A stretch of DNA of 21,526 nucleotides from an uncultured Veillonella sp. (GTDB lineage: Bacteria > Bacillota > Negativicutes > Veillonellales > Veillonellaceae), in assembly GCA_900544365.1 (NCBI GenBank), contig UQVF01000032.1:1-21526 (forward strand), in the 5' to 3' direction. A program made the position numbers and the translations under genes. Of the stretch, positions 1 to 7,931 are shown one piece after another (the stretch's first letter is position 1; every line of letters begins with the position of its first letter). The notes under the pieces are model-generated. The model saw only the letters and a program-made list of their open reading frames with translations. It searched no databases and was not told the origin of the DNA.

Positions 1-784
1 TAGCCCCAAAACTGCGAAGTTCTAAAGAACTTAAAATCGTTTTAGCCACTTCCACCTCATGGATAGGATCTCCTGTTAAAGACACTCGAATCGTATCACC
101 GATACCATCGGCTAGAAGGGTTCCTATGCCAATAGCAGATTTAATAGTACCTTGTTTGATGGTCCCTGCTTCTGTTACACCGAGATGCAATGGATACGGT
201 ATTTTACTAGATAGCTTTCGATAGGCCTCAATCATTAAAGGTACATCTGTAGCTTTAATAGAAACTTTCATTTGGTCATATTCTAAAGATTCTAAAATAC
301 GAATATGTTCTAAAGCTGTTTCCACCATACCATCCGCTGTAGGATGTCCACCATGAGCATCTAGTACATGTTGTGGTAAGGATCCAGCATTGACACCTAT
401 ACGAATAGGAATCAACTTCGGCTTAGCTTTTTCCACAACTTTCACTACTTTGTCGATGCTACCAATATTACCTGGATTGATGCGAAGTCCATCGATACCA
501 CTATCAATGGCTTCTAGGGCCAACCGATAGTCAAAATGGATATCCGCAATGAGAGGAATCATGGCCCGCTCTTTGATAGCTTTGATGGCTTTCGCTGCCG
601 CCATATCTGGAACCGCTAAACGAACCAATTCACAACCAGCAGTAGCAAGGCGATTGATTTCCTCAATCGATTGTTCTACTTTCACAGGATTTGTCGTAAT
701 CATGGATTGAATACTGACAGGTGCGTGATTTCCAATATGTACGGTACCCACTTGAATACCTTTTGTCGGTTTACGTTTTATCAT
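1..784 (-). CDS. ispG: 4-hydroxy-3-methylbut-2-en-1-yl diphosphate synthase (flavodoxin/ferredoxin), N-terminal part
   Basis: IspG (GcpE) reduces methylerythritol cyclodiphosphate to HMBPP, the next-to-last step of the MEP isoprenoid pathway, using a 4Fe-4S cluster. The 261 codons present read MIKRKPTKGIQVGTVHIG and then the family's TIM-barrel pattern (SMITTNPVKVEQ, AGCELVRLAVPD, ADIHFDYRLAL, GLRINPGN). The cluster cysteines lie in the C-terminal part, which is beyond the left edge, so catalytic completeness cannot be judged. The ATG at 784 has GAGG six bases upstream and follows the rseP stop by 9 bases, so it is the last visible gene of the pyrH-to-ispG run. It shares the pathway with dxr two genes upstream. 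Identification is by recognised sequence pattern. Confidence 0.95.
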   Translation of the reverse strand, partial: MIKRKPTKGIQVGTVHIGNHAPVSIQSMITTNPVKVEQSIEEINRLATAGCELVRLAVPDMAAAKAIKAIKERAMIPLIADIHFDYRLALEAIDSGIDGLRINPGNIGSIDKVVKVVEKAKPKLIPIRIGVNAGSLPQHVLDAHGGHPTADGMVETALEHIRILESLEYDQMKVSIKATDVPLMIEAYRKLSSKIPYPLHLGVTEAGTIKQGTIKSAIGIGTLLADGIGDTIRVSLTGDPIHEVEVAKTILSSLELRSFGA

Positions 785-793
785 AGTATACCT

Positions 794-1813
794 CTAAAAT
801 AGTCTTAGAATATCTTGGAATGTAGAATATACAAACACTAACAATAATAGACCTACTCCTGTCATTTGGATATATTGCAATGCCTTCTCTGGCAGTTTAC
901 GACCCGTAATACCTTCTAGAATCAACAATACCAAATGTCCACCATCTAGTACGGGAATTGGCAATAGGTTGATTACGCCAAGATTTAAACTTAATAAGGC
1001 TGTGAATAATAGCAAACTAATAAAACCATGTTGTGCTACTTGACCCGCCATTTGTGCTACACCGATAGGACCAGCTACATCGCCTTTACTGTGCCCTGTT
1101 ACAATATTCCATAAACCTTGTACCATATCAGCAAGAGTAGATCCAGTGTGCGTTAAAGCGTGCACTGCAGATTCACCAATACCGTACTCTTTTACTTCTA
1201 ATACTGGATTGATTCCGATGACGGCTCTATCACCAGATTCACGAGGAATGACAGTGGTAGATATACTCTCACCATTTCTATCTAATGTAACAGATACTAC
1301 ATGATTACTATGACCTTTTAGAGACTCTGTAATATCCTTCCATTCTGTAATGGATTGACCATTGATAGATACAATTTTATCTCCTTTTTGCATACCAGCT
1401 GTAGCTGCTGGATTTCCTGCTAAGGTATCTCCGATAATCGGTTCATGAGATGGAATTGTGGTACCATGAAAGGCGAATACAAAAAAGTATATCACAATAG
1501 CCAATAAAAAGTTAAATGTAGCACCCGCAGCGATCACGATAAATCGTTGCCATACAGGTTTGCTGTTGAAACCACGGTCACCTGCATCTTCAGAAGGATC
1601 CATACCAGCAATTTTGTTGAATCCACCTAATGGCAAAAGACGTAAAGAGTAGAGTGTTTCTCCTTTTTGTTTTTGTATAACATTAGGGCCAATGCCGATA
1701 GCAAATTCGTCAACACGCATGCCACAAGCTTTCGCCGTTAGAAAATGTCCTAATTCGTGAATCATAACAATCACACCGAATACAAAGACAGCTCCTAAAA
1801 TTGTAATTAACAT
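794..1813 (-). CDS. rseP: RseP-family site-2 intramembrane zinc metalloprotease
   Basis: This is a 339-residue membrane metalloprotease that cuts transmembrane segments of regulators or leftover signal peptides. The first membrane helix carries the zinc-binding HELGH motif (within VIVMIHELGHF, about residues 16-26). A PDZ-like domain follows (AGMQKGDKIVSINGQSI), then the second active-site motif NLLPIPVLDGGH in a late helix, and a last hydrophobic stretch at the C-terminus. I chose the ATG at 1813 over the longer open frame because AAGGAGA lies 5 bases upstream and translation would begin MLITILGAVF, directly at the first helix. The start overlaps the end of dxr by 7 bases, which suggests translational coupling. 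Its substrate in this organism is not shown by the sequence. Confidence 0.95.
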   Translation of the reverse strand: MLITILGAVFVFGVIVMIHELGHFLTAKACGMRVDEFAIGIGPNVIQKQKGETLYSLRLLPLGGFNKIAGMDPSEDAGDRGFNSKPVWQRFIVIAAGATFNFLLAIVIYFFVFAFHGTTIPSHEPIIGDTLAGNPAATAGMQKGDKIVSINGQSITEWKDITESLKGHSNHVVSVTLDRNGESISTTVIPRESGDRAVIGINPVLEVKEYGIGESAVHALTHTGSTLADMVQGLWNIVTGHSKGDVAGPIGVAQMAGQVAQHGFISLLLFTALLSLNLGVINLLPIPVLDGGHLVLLILEGITGRKLPEKALQYIQMTGVGLLLLVFVYSTFQDILRLF

Positions 1814-2967
1814 GCACTTCTCCTTTGTATTTCTTTCGTAGCTTCTTGTCTTGCCCACGCATCCATGGCTAGTACATCATCAATAGATGTAGGTACACCA
1901 TTGTTCATGCGTCCAAGAACGGTTGAAACTACTTCATATATATGTCCATAAGTAATTCGTTCATCCAGTAAGGCATAGACCGCCATTTCATTGGCTGCAT
2001 TGAATACAGCAGGCGCATAACCACCTTCTTTTCCTACTGTAAAAGCGAGTCGTAAGGCAGGAAAATCCTCCCACCTAGGTGCCATAAACTGAAGATCTAA
2101 TCCTTTACTAAAGTCTAAATGTTCCATTTGTAATGGATATCGTTTTGGATAGGTCATCGCATATTGAATAGGCTCACGCATATCTGGATTCCCTAATTGT
2201 GCCAAAATAGCTCCATCTTTCATTTGAATCATAGAGTGTACAATACTTTGGGGGTGGACTACTACATCAATATGATCGTAATCAAAATCAAATAGCCAAT
2301 GAGCTTCAATGACTTCTAATCCTTTATTGAATAAAGTGGCTGAGTCAATAGTAATTTTATTCCCCATATTCCATGTGGGATGTGCCAAACAATCCTTTGC
2401 GGTCGCTGTATATAAATCTTCTGACTTCCAATGACGTAAGGCACCACCTGATGCTGTAATGATTAACTTCTCAACATTACTTCTATCTTGACCTTCTAAA
2501 CATTGATAAATAGCGCTATGCTCACTATCAATGGGTAAAATCGATACACCATAGTCTTGTGCTGCCTTTGTAATCAAAGAACCACAAGCCACTAAGGTTT
2601 CTTTATTGGCAAGACCAATTGTTTTCTTAGCTCGAATCGCAGCCATTGTAGGTTCGATACCTGCAGCACCTACTATAGCAGTGACTACCATCGTCGTTTC
2701 TGACAAGGTAGCTGCCACAATCAAGGCTTCCTTGCCACCAACAATCTCTGTAGGCCCTTGATAACGAGCTTTCAGTATAGCATAAGCCCGTTCATCTACA
2801 ACACCAGCTATAATTGGCTTAAATTCAGCAATTTGTTGCTCTAGTAAATCAATATTTCCATGTGTTACTAACGCTACTGCTCGGAATTGATCTGGATGTT
2901 GACGAATCACATCTAACGTTTGTGTTCCTATAGACCCCGTGGAGCCCAAGATACTTATAGCTTTCAT
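1807..2967 (-). CDS. dxr: 1-deoxy-D-xylulose 5-phosphate reductoisomerase
   Basis: Dxr (IspC) converts 1-deoxy-D-xylulose 5-phosphate to methylerythritol 4-phosphate with NADPH, the committed step of the MEP pathway. The 386 residues are normal length. The N-terminus shows the nucleotide-binding loop GSTGSIGTQTLDVIR. Later come GLANKETLV, PIDSEHSAIYQCL (metal and substrate binding), ASGGALR, HPTWNMGNKITIDSATLFNKG split over the active-site loop, and QSIVHSMIQ. The ATG at 2967 has AGGGAGG upstream. It sits between cdsA and rseP, and its last codons overlap the rseP start. Confidence 0.97.
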   Translation of the reverse strand: MKAISILGSTGSIGTQTLDVIRQHPDQFRAVALVTHGNIDLLEQQIAEFKPIIAGVVDERAYAILKARYQGPTEIVGGKEALIVAATLSETTMVVTAIVGAAGIEPTMAAIRAKKTIGLANKETLVACGSLITKAAQDYGVSILPIDSEHSAIYQCLEGQDRSNVEKLIITASGGALRHWKSEDLYTATAKDCLAHPTWNMGNKITIDSATLFNKGLEVIEAHWLFDFDYDHIDVVVHPQSIVHSMIQMKDGAILAQLGNPDMREPIQYAMTYPKRYPLQMEHLDFSKGLDLQFMAPRWEDFPALRLAFTVGKEGGYAPAVFNAANEMAVYALLDERITYGHIYEVVSTVLGRMNNGVPTSIDDVLAMDAWARQEATKEIQRRSAC

Positions 2968-2991
2968 AAAGGCCTCCCTACGATTAAATCA

Positions 2992-3810
2992 TTACAGCAT
3001 AAGAATATATGCCAATACCAATGGTGCTGCAAATAATAGACTATCAAAACGATCTAATACACCACCATGACCAGGCAATAATGTGCCGGAATCTTTTTTA
3101 TTTGCTTCACGTTTTAACTTAGATTCAAATAAATCCCCTAGTGGTGCTAATATACCAACAATGACACCTATTCCAATACCAAAATTCAGTGGCAACCCTA
3201 AGCAAATAGAACCAATCCATCCTGTCAAAACACAGCCAATGAAACCACCGACAAATCCTTCTAATGTTTTATTAGGACTGATAGTTGGTACGACCTTTCG
3301 TTTCCCAAAGGAGCGACCTACAAAATAGGCAAATGTATCACTAGCCCAAATTGAGATTAGCACAAGCCAGATGACAGCCGTACCAAACCCATCTTGTTCT
3401 GCATAATAGCTTGTATTTTCATAGATTTTATTATCACGTAACACCATCAGTGCTATAAAGCCACTCGAAACATACAACAAGCTACTGATGGTAGATTGTA
3501 CTGCTGGAAGCGTTATTTTTCCGTTGCAGAAAGTATATTCAATGACCATAGCTAACATCACCAAAACACCTAGGAATAATGCTAATGGATAGTTACCAAA
3601 CACTAAAGAACCACATACAAGGACAATATAAATTAGTCCCCATAATGGCAATAATCGGCGTTTCATATGACGAAATAAGCTGACACACTCTATCCAACCA
3701 ATGAAAGCCAACACGGCCATCACAAGATTAAAAAATAGACCCCCATAAGTGATAGCAACCGCCAACAAGACAACGCCAATCAAAGCTGTGATGAGACGGG
3801 TTTTTAACAT
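2992..3810 (-). CDS. cdsA: phosphatidate cytidylyltransferase (CDP-diglyceride synthase)
   Basis: CdsA is an integral membrane enzyme that makes CDP-diacylglycerol from phosphatidic acid and CTP, the branch point to all membrane phospholipids. The 272 residues are mostly hydrophobic helices. The family signature is present near the C-terminus (KKDSGTLLPGHGGVLDRFD), preceded by SDTFAYFVGRSFGKRK and SPNKTLEGFVGG, which are also typical. The ATG at 3810 begins one base after the uppS stop, with GAGGAG inside the end of uppS, so the two are probably translated together. Pairing of uppS and cdsA is common in bacteria. Confidence 0.96.
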   Translation of the reverse strand: MLKTRLITALIGVVLLAVAITYGGLFFNLVMAVLAFIGWIECVSLFRHMKRRLLPLWGLIYIVLVCGSLVFGNYPLALFLGVLVMLAMVIEYTFCNGKITLPAVQSTISSLLYVSSGFIALMVLRDNKIYENTSYYAEQDGFGTAVIWLVLISIWASDTFAYFVGRSFGKRKVVPTISPNKTLEGFVGGFIGCVLTGWIGSICLGLPLNFGIGIGVIVGILAPLGDLFESKLKREANKKDSGTLLPGHGGVLDRFDSLLFAAPLVLAYILML

Positions 3811-3811
3811 A

Positions 3812-4579
3812 TTATTTCTCCTCTTTTAGACCACCAAATCTACGTTCACGTTGTTGGTATGCCAAAATAGCTTCTTCCAACACTCGGGGTGTAAAATCTG
3901 GCCAATGTAAAGGGGTAAACCAGAACTCTGCATAAGCAATTTGCCATAGTAAAAAATTGCTGATACGTGCATCATTGCTTGGTCGAATCAGTAAATCTAC
4001 TCGGTCAAATTCTTTTGTATCTAAGTAAGAAGAAATTAAATGTTCTGTAATATCTTCCTCTGAGATAAAGCCCTGTGCCACATCTTGAACAATTCGTTTT
4101 GTGGCTCTTGTTAGTTCATCACGTCCCCCATAGTTGATCGCTAATTGCAGAGTGATTCCTGTGTTTTTTTGTGTCAAATCTTCAGATTCTTTGATGATTT
4201 TTTGTAACTCTTCAGATAGCTTAGTAATATCTCCCACAAAACGAATGCGCACACCTTCTGCATGCATTCGCTTTACATTTGAAAGTAAATACTCTTTAAT
4301 AAGACCCATTAACAGGCTGACTTCTTCTTCTGGGCGTTTCCAATTTTCTGTGGAAAAGCCATATACAGTCAAGGCTTTCACACCAAATCCTTGGGCAGTT
4401 TTCACAATATCCTTTAATACTTCCGCACCTGCGCGATGACCCATACTTCGTGGCATGCCTTTCCGCTTTGCCCATCTTCCGTTACCATCCATAATAATGG
4501 CAATATGTTCTGGAATATTAGTAGGATCTACAGTTGGTCTCTCTTGTTGTTTACTTTTCTTCCATAAGTTCTTTAGCAT
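3812..4579 (-). CDS. uppS: isoprenyl transferase (undecaprenyl diphosphate synthase family)
   Basis: This cis-prenyltransferase condenses isopentenyl units on farnesyl diphosphate to make the undecaprenyl carrier needed for peptidoglycan and surface polysaccharide. With the ATG at 4579 (GAGG six bases upstream) the product is 255 residues. Seen: HIAIIMDGNGRWAKRKG with the catalytic Asp, GHRAGAEVLKD, YGFSTENWKRP, NYGGRDEL and AYAEFWFTPLHWPDF with the metal-binding Glu. The usual IRTGGE or IRTSGE motif is replaced by IRPSND (about residues 198-203), a conservative but unusual change in the isopentenyl diphosphate site. The start lies inside the end of the preceding 90-codon gene. Confidence 0.94.
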   Translation of the reverse strand: MLKNLWKKSKQQERPTVDPTNIPEHIAIIMDGNGRWAKRKGMPRSMGHRAGAEVLKDIVKTAQGFGVKALTVYGFSTENWKRPEEEVSLLMGLIKEYLLSNVKRMHAEGVRIRFVGDITKLSEELQKIIKESEDLTQKNTGITLQLAINYGGRDELTRATKRIVQDVAQGFISEEDITEHLISSYLDTKEFDRVDLLIRPSNDARISNFLLWQIAYAEFWFTPLHWPDFTPRVLEEAILAYQQRERRFGGLKEEK

Positions 4580-4823
4580 ATTGTACCTCATTCCACCGCA
4601 CACCGTCTGACTCTGCCACACGACTGGCTACCATAGGATGATAAAGAATTATCTCCCATGTACCGTCCACAACTATGACACGGCCTACATAACATTCTTC
4701 GGAAGAAACGGAAAAGAATCGATTATAATTCTTTTCTATTTTTGTAGTAAAAGGGATAGAGGCAGCCTGCAAAAGAGACTGTGCAAGCTGCCATGGAAAT
4801 CCCAAAATAGATGTATGTTTCAT
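4551..4823 (-). CDS. conserved-looking hypothetical protein, 90 aa, between frr and uppS
   Basis: I do not recognise a family. The ATG at 4823 overlaps the frr stop codon (TAATG), and the 3' end overlaps the uppS start by 29 bases, so translation is probably coupled on both sides. The product begins MKHTSILGFPWQLAQSLLQA, has a Cys at about residue 44 (SSEECYVGRV) and a run of beta-like sequence (VIVVDGTWEIILYHP), with no signal peptide and no clear membrane helix. The double overlap inside an operon of essential genes supports a real gene. A cytosolic accessory role is only a guess. Confidence 0.75.
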   Translation of the reverse strand: MKHTSILGFPWQLAQSLLQAASIPFTTKIEKNYNRFFSVSSEECYVGRVIVVDGTWEIILYHPMVASRVAESDGVRWNEVQYAKELMEEK

Positions 4824-5383
4824 TAGACAGACATAACATCCTTTTCTTTTGTATCGCGAAGTTCATCAATTAGTTTGATTTTTTTGTCAGTCAATTTTTG
4901 AACTTGATCTTGTCCATCTTTTGACACGTCTTCTGTAATTGTTTTCGCTTTTTCTTCTTTTTTGATCGCATCATTAGCATCACGACGAATGTTGCGGATT
5001 GCAACTTTAGCATCTTCAGCTTTTTTGCTTACTACTTTTACCAATTCTTTACGACGTTCTTCTGTTAACTGAGGAATGGCTAAACGAATAGAATCACCAT
5101 CATTATTAGGGTTTAATCCTAAATCAGATGTTAAAATTGCTTTTTCAATAGCACCAATCATAGTTTTGTCCCATGGGGCAATCAAAATCATACGTGGATC
5201 TGGAGCAGATACATTCGCTACTTGATTAACTGGTGTTGGTGCACCATAGTAATCTACCATCACAGAATCTAATAAAGATGTATGAGCACGACCTGTACGT
5301 ACATTTGCAAATTCGTGCTTCAAGGATTCAATAGTTTTGTCCATCCGCGCTTCTTCGCGGCTAATAATTTCTTTAATTTCCAT
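4823..5383 (-). CDS. frr: ribosome recycling factor
   Basis: RRF, together with EF-G, splits the post-termination ribosome. The product from the ATG at 5383 is 186 residues, the normal length. Typical patterns are ANVRTGRAHTSLLDSVMVDYYGAPTP, NQVANVSAPDPRMILIAPWD (read in two parts), and the C-terminal helix with LTEERRKELVKVVSKKAEDAKVAIRNIRRD split likewise. The frame is open back to a GTG at 5392, but AAGGTG lies 6 bases before the ATG at 5383, which I prefer. It follows pyrH by 12 bases. Confidence 0.96.
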   Translation of the reverse strand: MEIKEIISREEARMDKTIESLKHEFANVRTGRAHTSLLDSVMVDYYGAPTPVNQVANVSAPDPRMILIAPWDKTMIGAIEKAILTSDLGLNPNNDGDSIRLAIPQLTEERRKELVKVVSKKAEDAKVAIRNIRRDANDAIKKEEKAKTITEDVSKDGQDQVQKLTDKKIKLIDELRDTKEKDVMSV

Positions 5384-5395
5384 AGTCTTCACCTT

Positions 5396-6115
5396 TTATT
5401 TTACGATAGTACCGATGGCTTCTCCTTTGGCAGCTCTAGTGATATTGCCAGGAATATCCATACTGAATACAACGATAGGAATATGATTATCTTTACACAA
5501 AGTAGTAGATGTAGCATCCATAACTTTTAACTCTTTACTAATAACATCCATATATGTTAATTCATCAAATTTTACAGCATTAGGATTTGTTTTAGGATCA
5601 GAGTCATATACACCATCAGCGAATTTTTTTGCCATTAAGATAGCATCTGCTTCGATTTCAGCAGCACGCAAAGCAGCTGTTGTATCTGTAGAGAAGTATG
5701 GATTGCCAGTACCTGCTGCAAAGATAACAATACGACCCTTTTCTAAGTGACGAATGGCACGACGACGAATATATGGCTCCGCTACTTCTTGCATTTCGAT
5801 AGCAGTTTGAACACGAGTTGCTACACCTGCATTTTCAAGGGCATCTTGTAATGCAATTGCATTCATTACTGTTGCAATCATACCCATATAATCAGCAGAT
5901 GCACGGTCCATACCTTTAGCACTACCTGATAAACCACGCCAGATATTTCCACCACCTACAACGATAGCAATTTCAATACCACTTTCTTTGGAAAGTTGTG
6001 CAATTTCTTGTGCTAATGGCTCTACCACTTGTGGATTAATACCAAATCCTTGATCACCTGCTAAGGCCTCACCGCTAAGTTTTAATACGATACGTTTAAA
6101 TTTACGTTCACTCAT
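5396..6115 (-). CDS. pyrH: uridylate kinase (UMP kinase)
   Basis: PyrH phosphorylates UMP to UDP and is the bacterial hexameric, amino-acid-kinase-fold type. The 239 residues carry KRIVLKLSGEALAGDQGFGI at the N-terminus, VVGGGNIWRG, the DYMGMIATVMNALQ-like helix (here NAIALQDAL), and FAAGTGNPYFSTDTTAALRA for nucleotide binding. The ATG at 6115 has GGAG further upstream and AAGGA just before it. The gene opens the long run to ispG and lies directly downstream of the tsf terminator; I see no strong promoter in the 40 bases between them, so its transcription may rely on readthrough or on a weak promoter. Confidence 0.97.
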   Translation of the reverse strand: MSERKFKRIVLKLSGEALAGDQGFGINPQVVEPLAQEIAQLSKESGIEIAIVVGGGNIWRGLSGSAKGMDRASADYMGMIATVMNAIALQDALENAGVATRVQTAIEMQEVAEPYIRRRAIRHLEKGRIVIFAAGTGNPYFSTDTTAALRAAEIEADAILMAKKFADGVYDSDPKTNPNAVKFDELTYMDVISKELKVMDATSTTLCKDNHIPIVVFSMDIPGNITRAAKGEAIGTIVK

Positions 6116-6150
6116 GTCCTTCTCCTTATGACGTTTCTAACAAATAATTC

Positions 6151-6181
6151 AAAAATAAGAGAACACTTGCGGTGTTCTCTT
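6151..6181 (-). terminator. intrinsic terminator after tsf
   Basis: On the minus strand, AAGAGAACAC and GTGTTCTCTT form a perfect 10-bp stem (6157-6166 with 6172-6181) around a 5-base loop. It is followed by ATTTTTG. It lies just past the tsf stop and separates rpsB-tsf from pyrH. Confidence 0.9.
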
Positions 6182-6191
6182 ATCTCCGTAC

Positions 6192-6875
6192 TTATTTACC
6201 TACAGTAGCCATAACTTCTGCAACGAAATCGTCTTGTTTCTTTTCGATACCTTCGCCTAATGCATAGCGAACATAACGACGTACGTTAATGTTTTCACCG
6301 ATTTTAGCGATTGCTTCATTGATCATAGCTTGTACAGTTTTTTCACCGTCTTTAATGAAAACTTGTTCTAATAGGCAGTTTTCTTTATAGAATTTTTCAA
6401 CGCGGCCAGCTACCATTTTTTCAAGAACTGCTTCTGGTTTTGGTTTACGACCAGCTTTAACGTCTTCTTCAGCTTCTACTTTAGCTTGTTCCATCAATAC
6501 AGTTTTTTCGTGTTCAATTACATCAGCTGGAACATCTTCACGTTTTAAGTATGTAGGGTTAGCTGCAGCGATTTGCATTGCTACGTCTTTGCAAAGAGCT
6601 TGGAAATCATCAGTTTTAGCAACGAAGTCTGTTTCACAGTTGATTTCTACTAATACACCAATACGTCCACCACCGTGAATGTAAGATGCTACTACGCCTT
6701 CAGCTGCAATACGACCAGCTTTTTTAGCTGCTGCTGCTAAGCCTTTTTCACGAAGGAAGTCAACTGCTTTTTGGATATCGCCATCAACTTCTACCAATGC
6801 TTTTTTAGCATCCATCATACCTGCGCCAGTCATGTCGCGTAATTCTTTTACTAAAGCTGCTGTAATTTGAGCCAT
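6192..6875 (-). CDS. tsf: translation elongation factor Ts
   Basis: EF-Ts exchanges GDP for GTP on EF-Tu. The product has 227 residues, a mid-length form. It begins MAQITAALVKELRDMTGAGMM with the UBA-like N-terminal domain, then AKKAGRIAAEG and the signature ETDFVAKTDDF that contacts EF-Tu. The ATG at 6875 has TAGGAGG seven bases upstream. It follows rpsB after 121 bases that hold a strong hairpin (6895-6926). Confidence 0.97.
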   Translation of the reverse strand: MAQITAALVKELRDMTGAGMMDAKKALVEVDGDIQKAVDFLREKGLAAAAKKAGRIAAEGVVASYIHGGGRIGVLVEINCETDFVAKTDDFQALCKDVAMQIAAANPTYLKREDVPADVIEHEKTVLMEQAKVEAEEDVKAGRKPKPEAVLEKMVAGRVEKFYKENCLLEQVFIKDGEKTVQAMINEAIAKIGENINVRRYVRYALGEGIEKKQDDFVAEVMATVGK

Positions 6876-6894
6876 GATTTTTCCTCCTATAAAT

Positions 6895-6926
6895 AATTAA
6901 GGTAAGACCTTAGCCTTACCTTAATT
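6895..6926 (-). promoter_or_regulatory. long hairpin between rpsB and tsf
   Basis: A perfect 12-bp inverted repeat (AATTAAGGTAAG with CTTACCTTAATT) encloses an 8-base loop, about 15 bases before the tsf Shine-Dalgarno. No T-run follows on the minus strand, so it does not look like an intrinsic terminator. It may set the rpsB/tsf ratio or protect the message end; that is inference. Confidence 0.6.
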
Positions 6927-6996
6927 TTACATCGTTATTACTTATTTATCAATTAAGACTATGTCTGTATATATTGTTAAATAATCTTACAGATTC

Positions 6997-7722
6997 TTAC
7001 GCTTCTTCGGAAGCAGTTTCTGTACCGAATGCGTCTTGTTCACCTTGACGACCTTCTAAAATAGCGTCAGCCATTTTACCAGCTAACAATTTAACTGCAC
7101 GAATAGCGTCATCATTTGCTGGGATTGGGAAATCAACTTCGTCTGGATCACAGTTAGTGTCTACAGTTGCTACAACAGGAATACCTAATTTTTTAGCTTC
7201 TGCGATAGCGATTTTTTCTTTTTTAGGGTCGATTACGAAAAGCGCACCTGGCATTTCTGGCATATCTTTGATACCGCCAAGGTATTTTTCCAATTTTTCC
7301 CATTCATGACGAAGACGAATTACTTCTTTTTTAGGAAGAACTTCGAATGTTCCATCTTCAGCCATTTTTTCTAATTGTTTTAAACGTTTAATACGAGCTT
7401 CGATAGTTTTGAAGTTAGTCAACATACCGCCCAACCAACGTTCGTTAACGAAGTACATATTAGCACGAAGAGCTTCTTCTTTTACAGCTTCTTGAGCTTG
7501 TTTTTTAGTACCTACGAAAAGGATTGTTTTACCTTCTTGAGCTACTTCACGTAAGAAGTTATACGCTTCTTCTACTTTTTTTACAGTTTTTTGAAGGTCA
7601 ATGATATAGATACCATTACGTTCAGTGAAGATGAATTTAGCCATTTTAGGATTCCATCTTCTTGTTTGATGTCCAAAGTGAACACCAGCTTCTAATAATT
7701 GTTTAAGTGATACTACTGCCAT
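6997..7722 (-). CDS. rpsB: 30S ribosomal protein S2
   Basis: S2 is a small-subunit protein bound at the head-body junction with S1. The ATG at 7722 (AGGAGG seven bases upstream) gives 241 residues starting MAVVSLKQLLEAGVHFGHQ, which is the classic S2 N-terminus. Other signatures are RRWNPKMAKFIFTERNGIYI (in order), VGTKKQAQ, NERWLGGMLTNFKTI and PVVATVDTNCDPD. The open frame extends upstream to 7818, but that part covers the structured leader and has no coding look. rpsB opens the rpsB-tsf operon. Confidence 0.98.
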   Translation of the reverse strand: MAVVSLKQLLEAGVHFGHQTRRWNPKMAKFIFTERNGIYIIDLQKTVKKVEEAYNFLREVAQEGKTILFVGTKKQAQEAVKEEALRANMYFVNERWLGGMLTNFKTIEARIKRLKQLEKMAEDGTFEVLPKKEVIRLRHEWEKLEKYLGGIKDMPEMPGALFVIDPKKEKIAIAEAKKLGIPVVATVDTNCDPDEVDFPIPANDDAIRAVKLLAGKMADAILEGRQGEQDAFGTETASEEA

Positions 7723-7738
7723 GTTGGCACCTCCTGTT

Positions 7739-7807
7739 AAAAAACCTCCGCAACTCTCATCCCTCAGCAAACGCAAAATTGCGCACAGAACTGATAGTCT
7801 AGTTGCG
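7739..7807 (-). promoter_or_regulatory. structured rpsB leader, terminator-like
   Basis: In the 98-base leader the minus strand pairs CGCAACT (7801-7807) with AGTTGCG (7749-7755). Inside this, CTGA-type arms (7791-7794 with 7764-7767) enclose a small CGCAA/TTGCG hairpin (7772-7783). The outer stem is followed by GGAGG and six Ts (7739-7744). Such a fold just before the S2 Shine-Dalgarno would suit autoregulation by S2 or attenuation. No match to a named motif was made. Confidence 0.5.
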
Positions 7808-7826
7808 TGTGTATTCATACTTGGTT

Positions 7827-7856
7827 AGTATAGCACAAAATGTGGGGAGAACGCAA
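7827..7856 (-). promoter_or_regulatory. sigma70-type promoter of rpsB-tsf
   Basis: On the minus strand TTGCGT (7851-7856) and TATACT (7827-7832) are 18 bases apart. Transcription would begin near 7820 and produce the structured leader. Confidence 0.75.
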
Positions 7857-7931
7857 GGGGGAAACCTTGCCTTATATCAATATGTTCGTATATTAGTTAA
7901 TTATATTCAAGAACAGTATGATAACATACGA

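Noticed and set aside
7723..7818. N-terminal extension of ribosomal protein S2
   Set aside because: The extra codons cover the structured leader, have no family match, and AGGAGG precedes the internal ATG.
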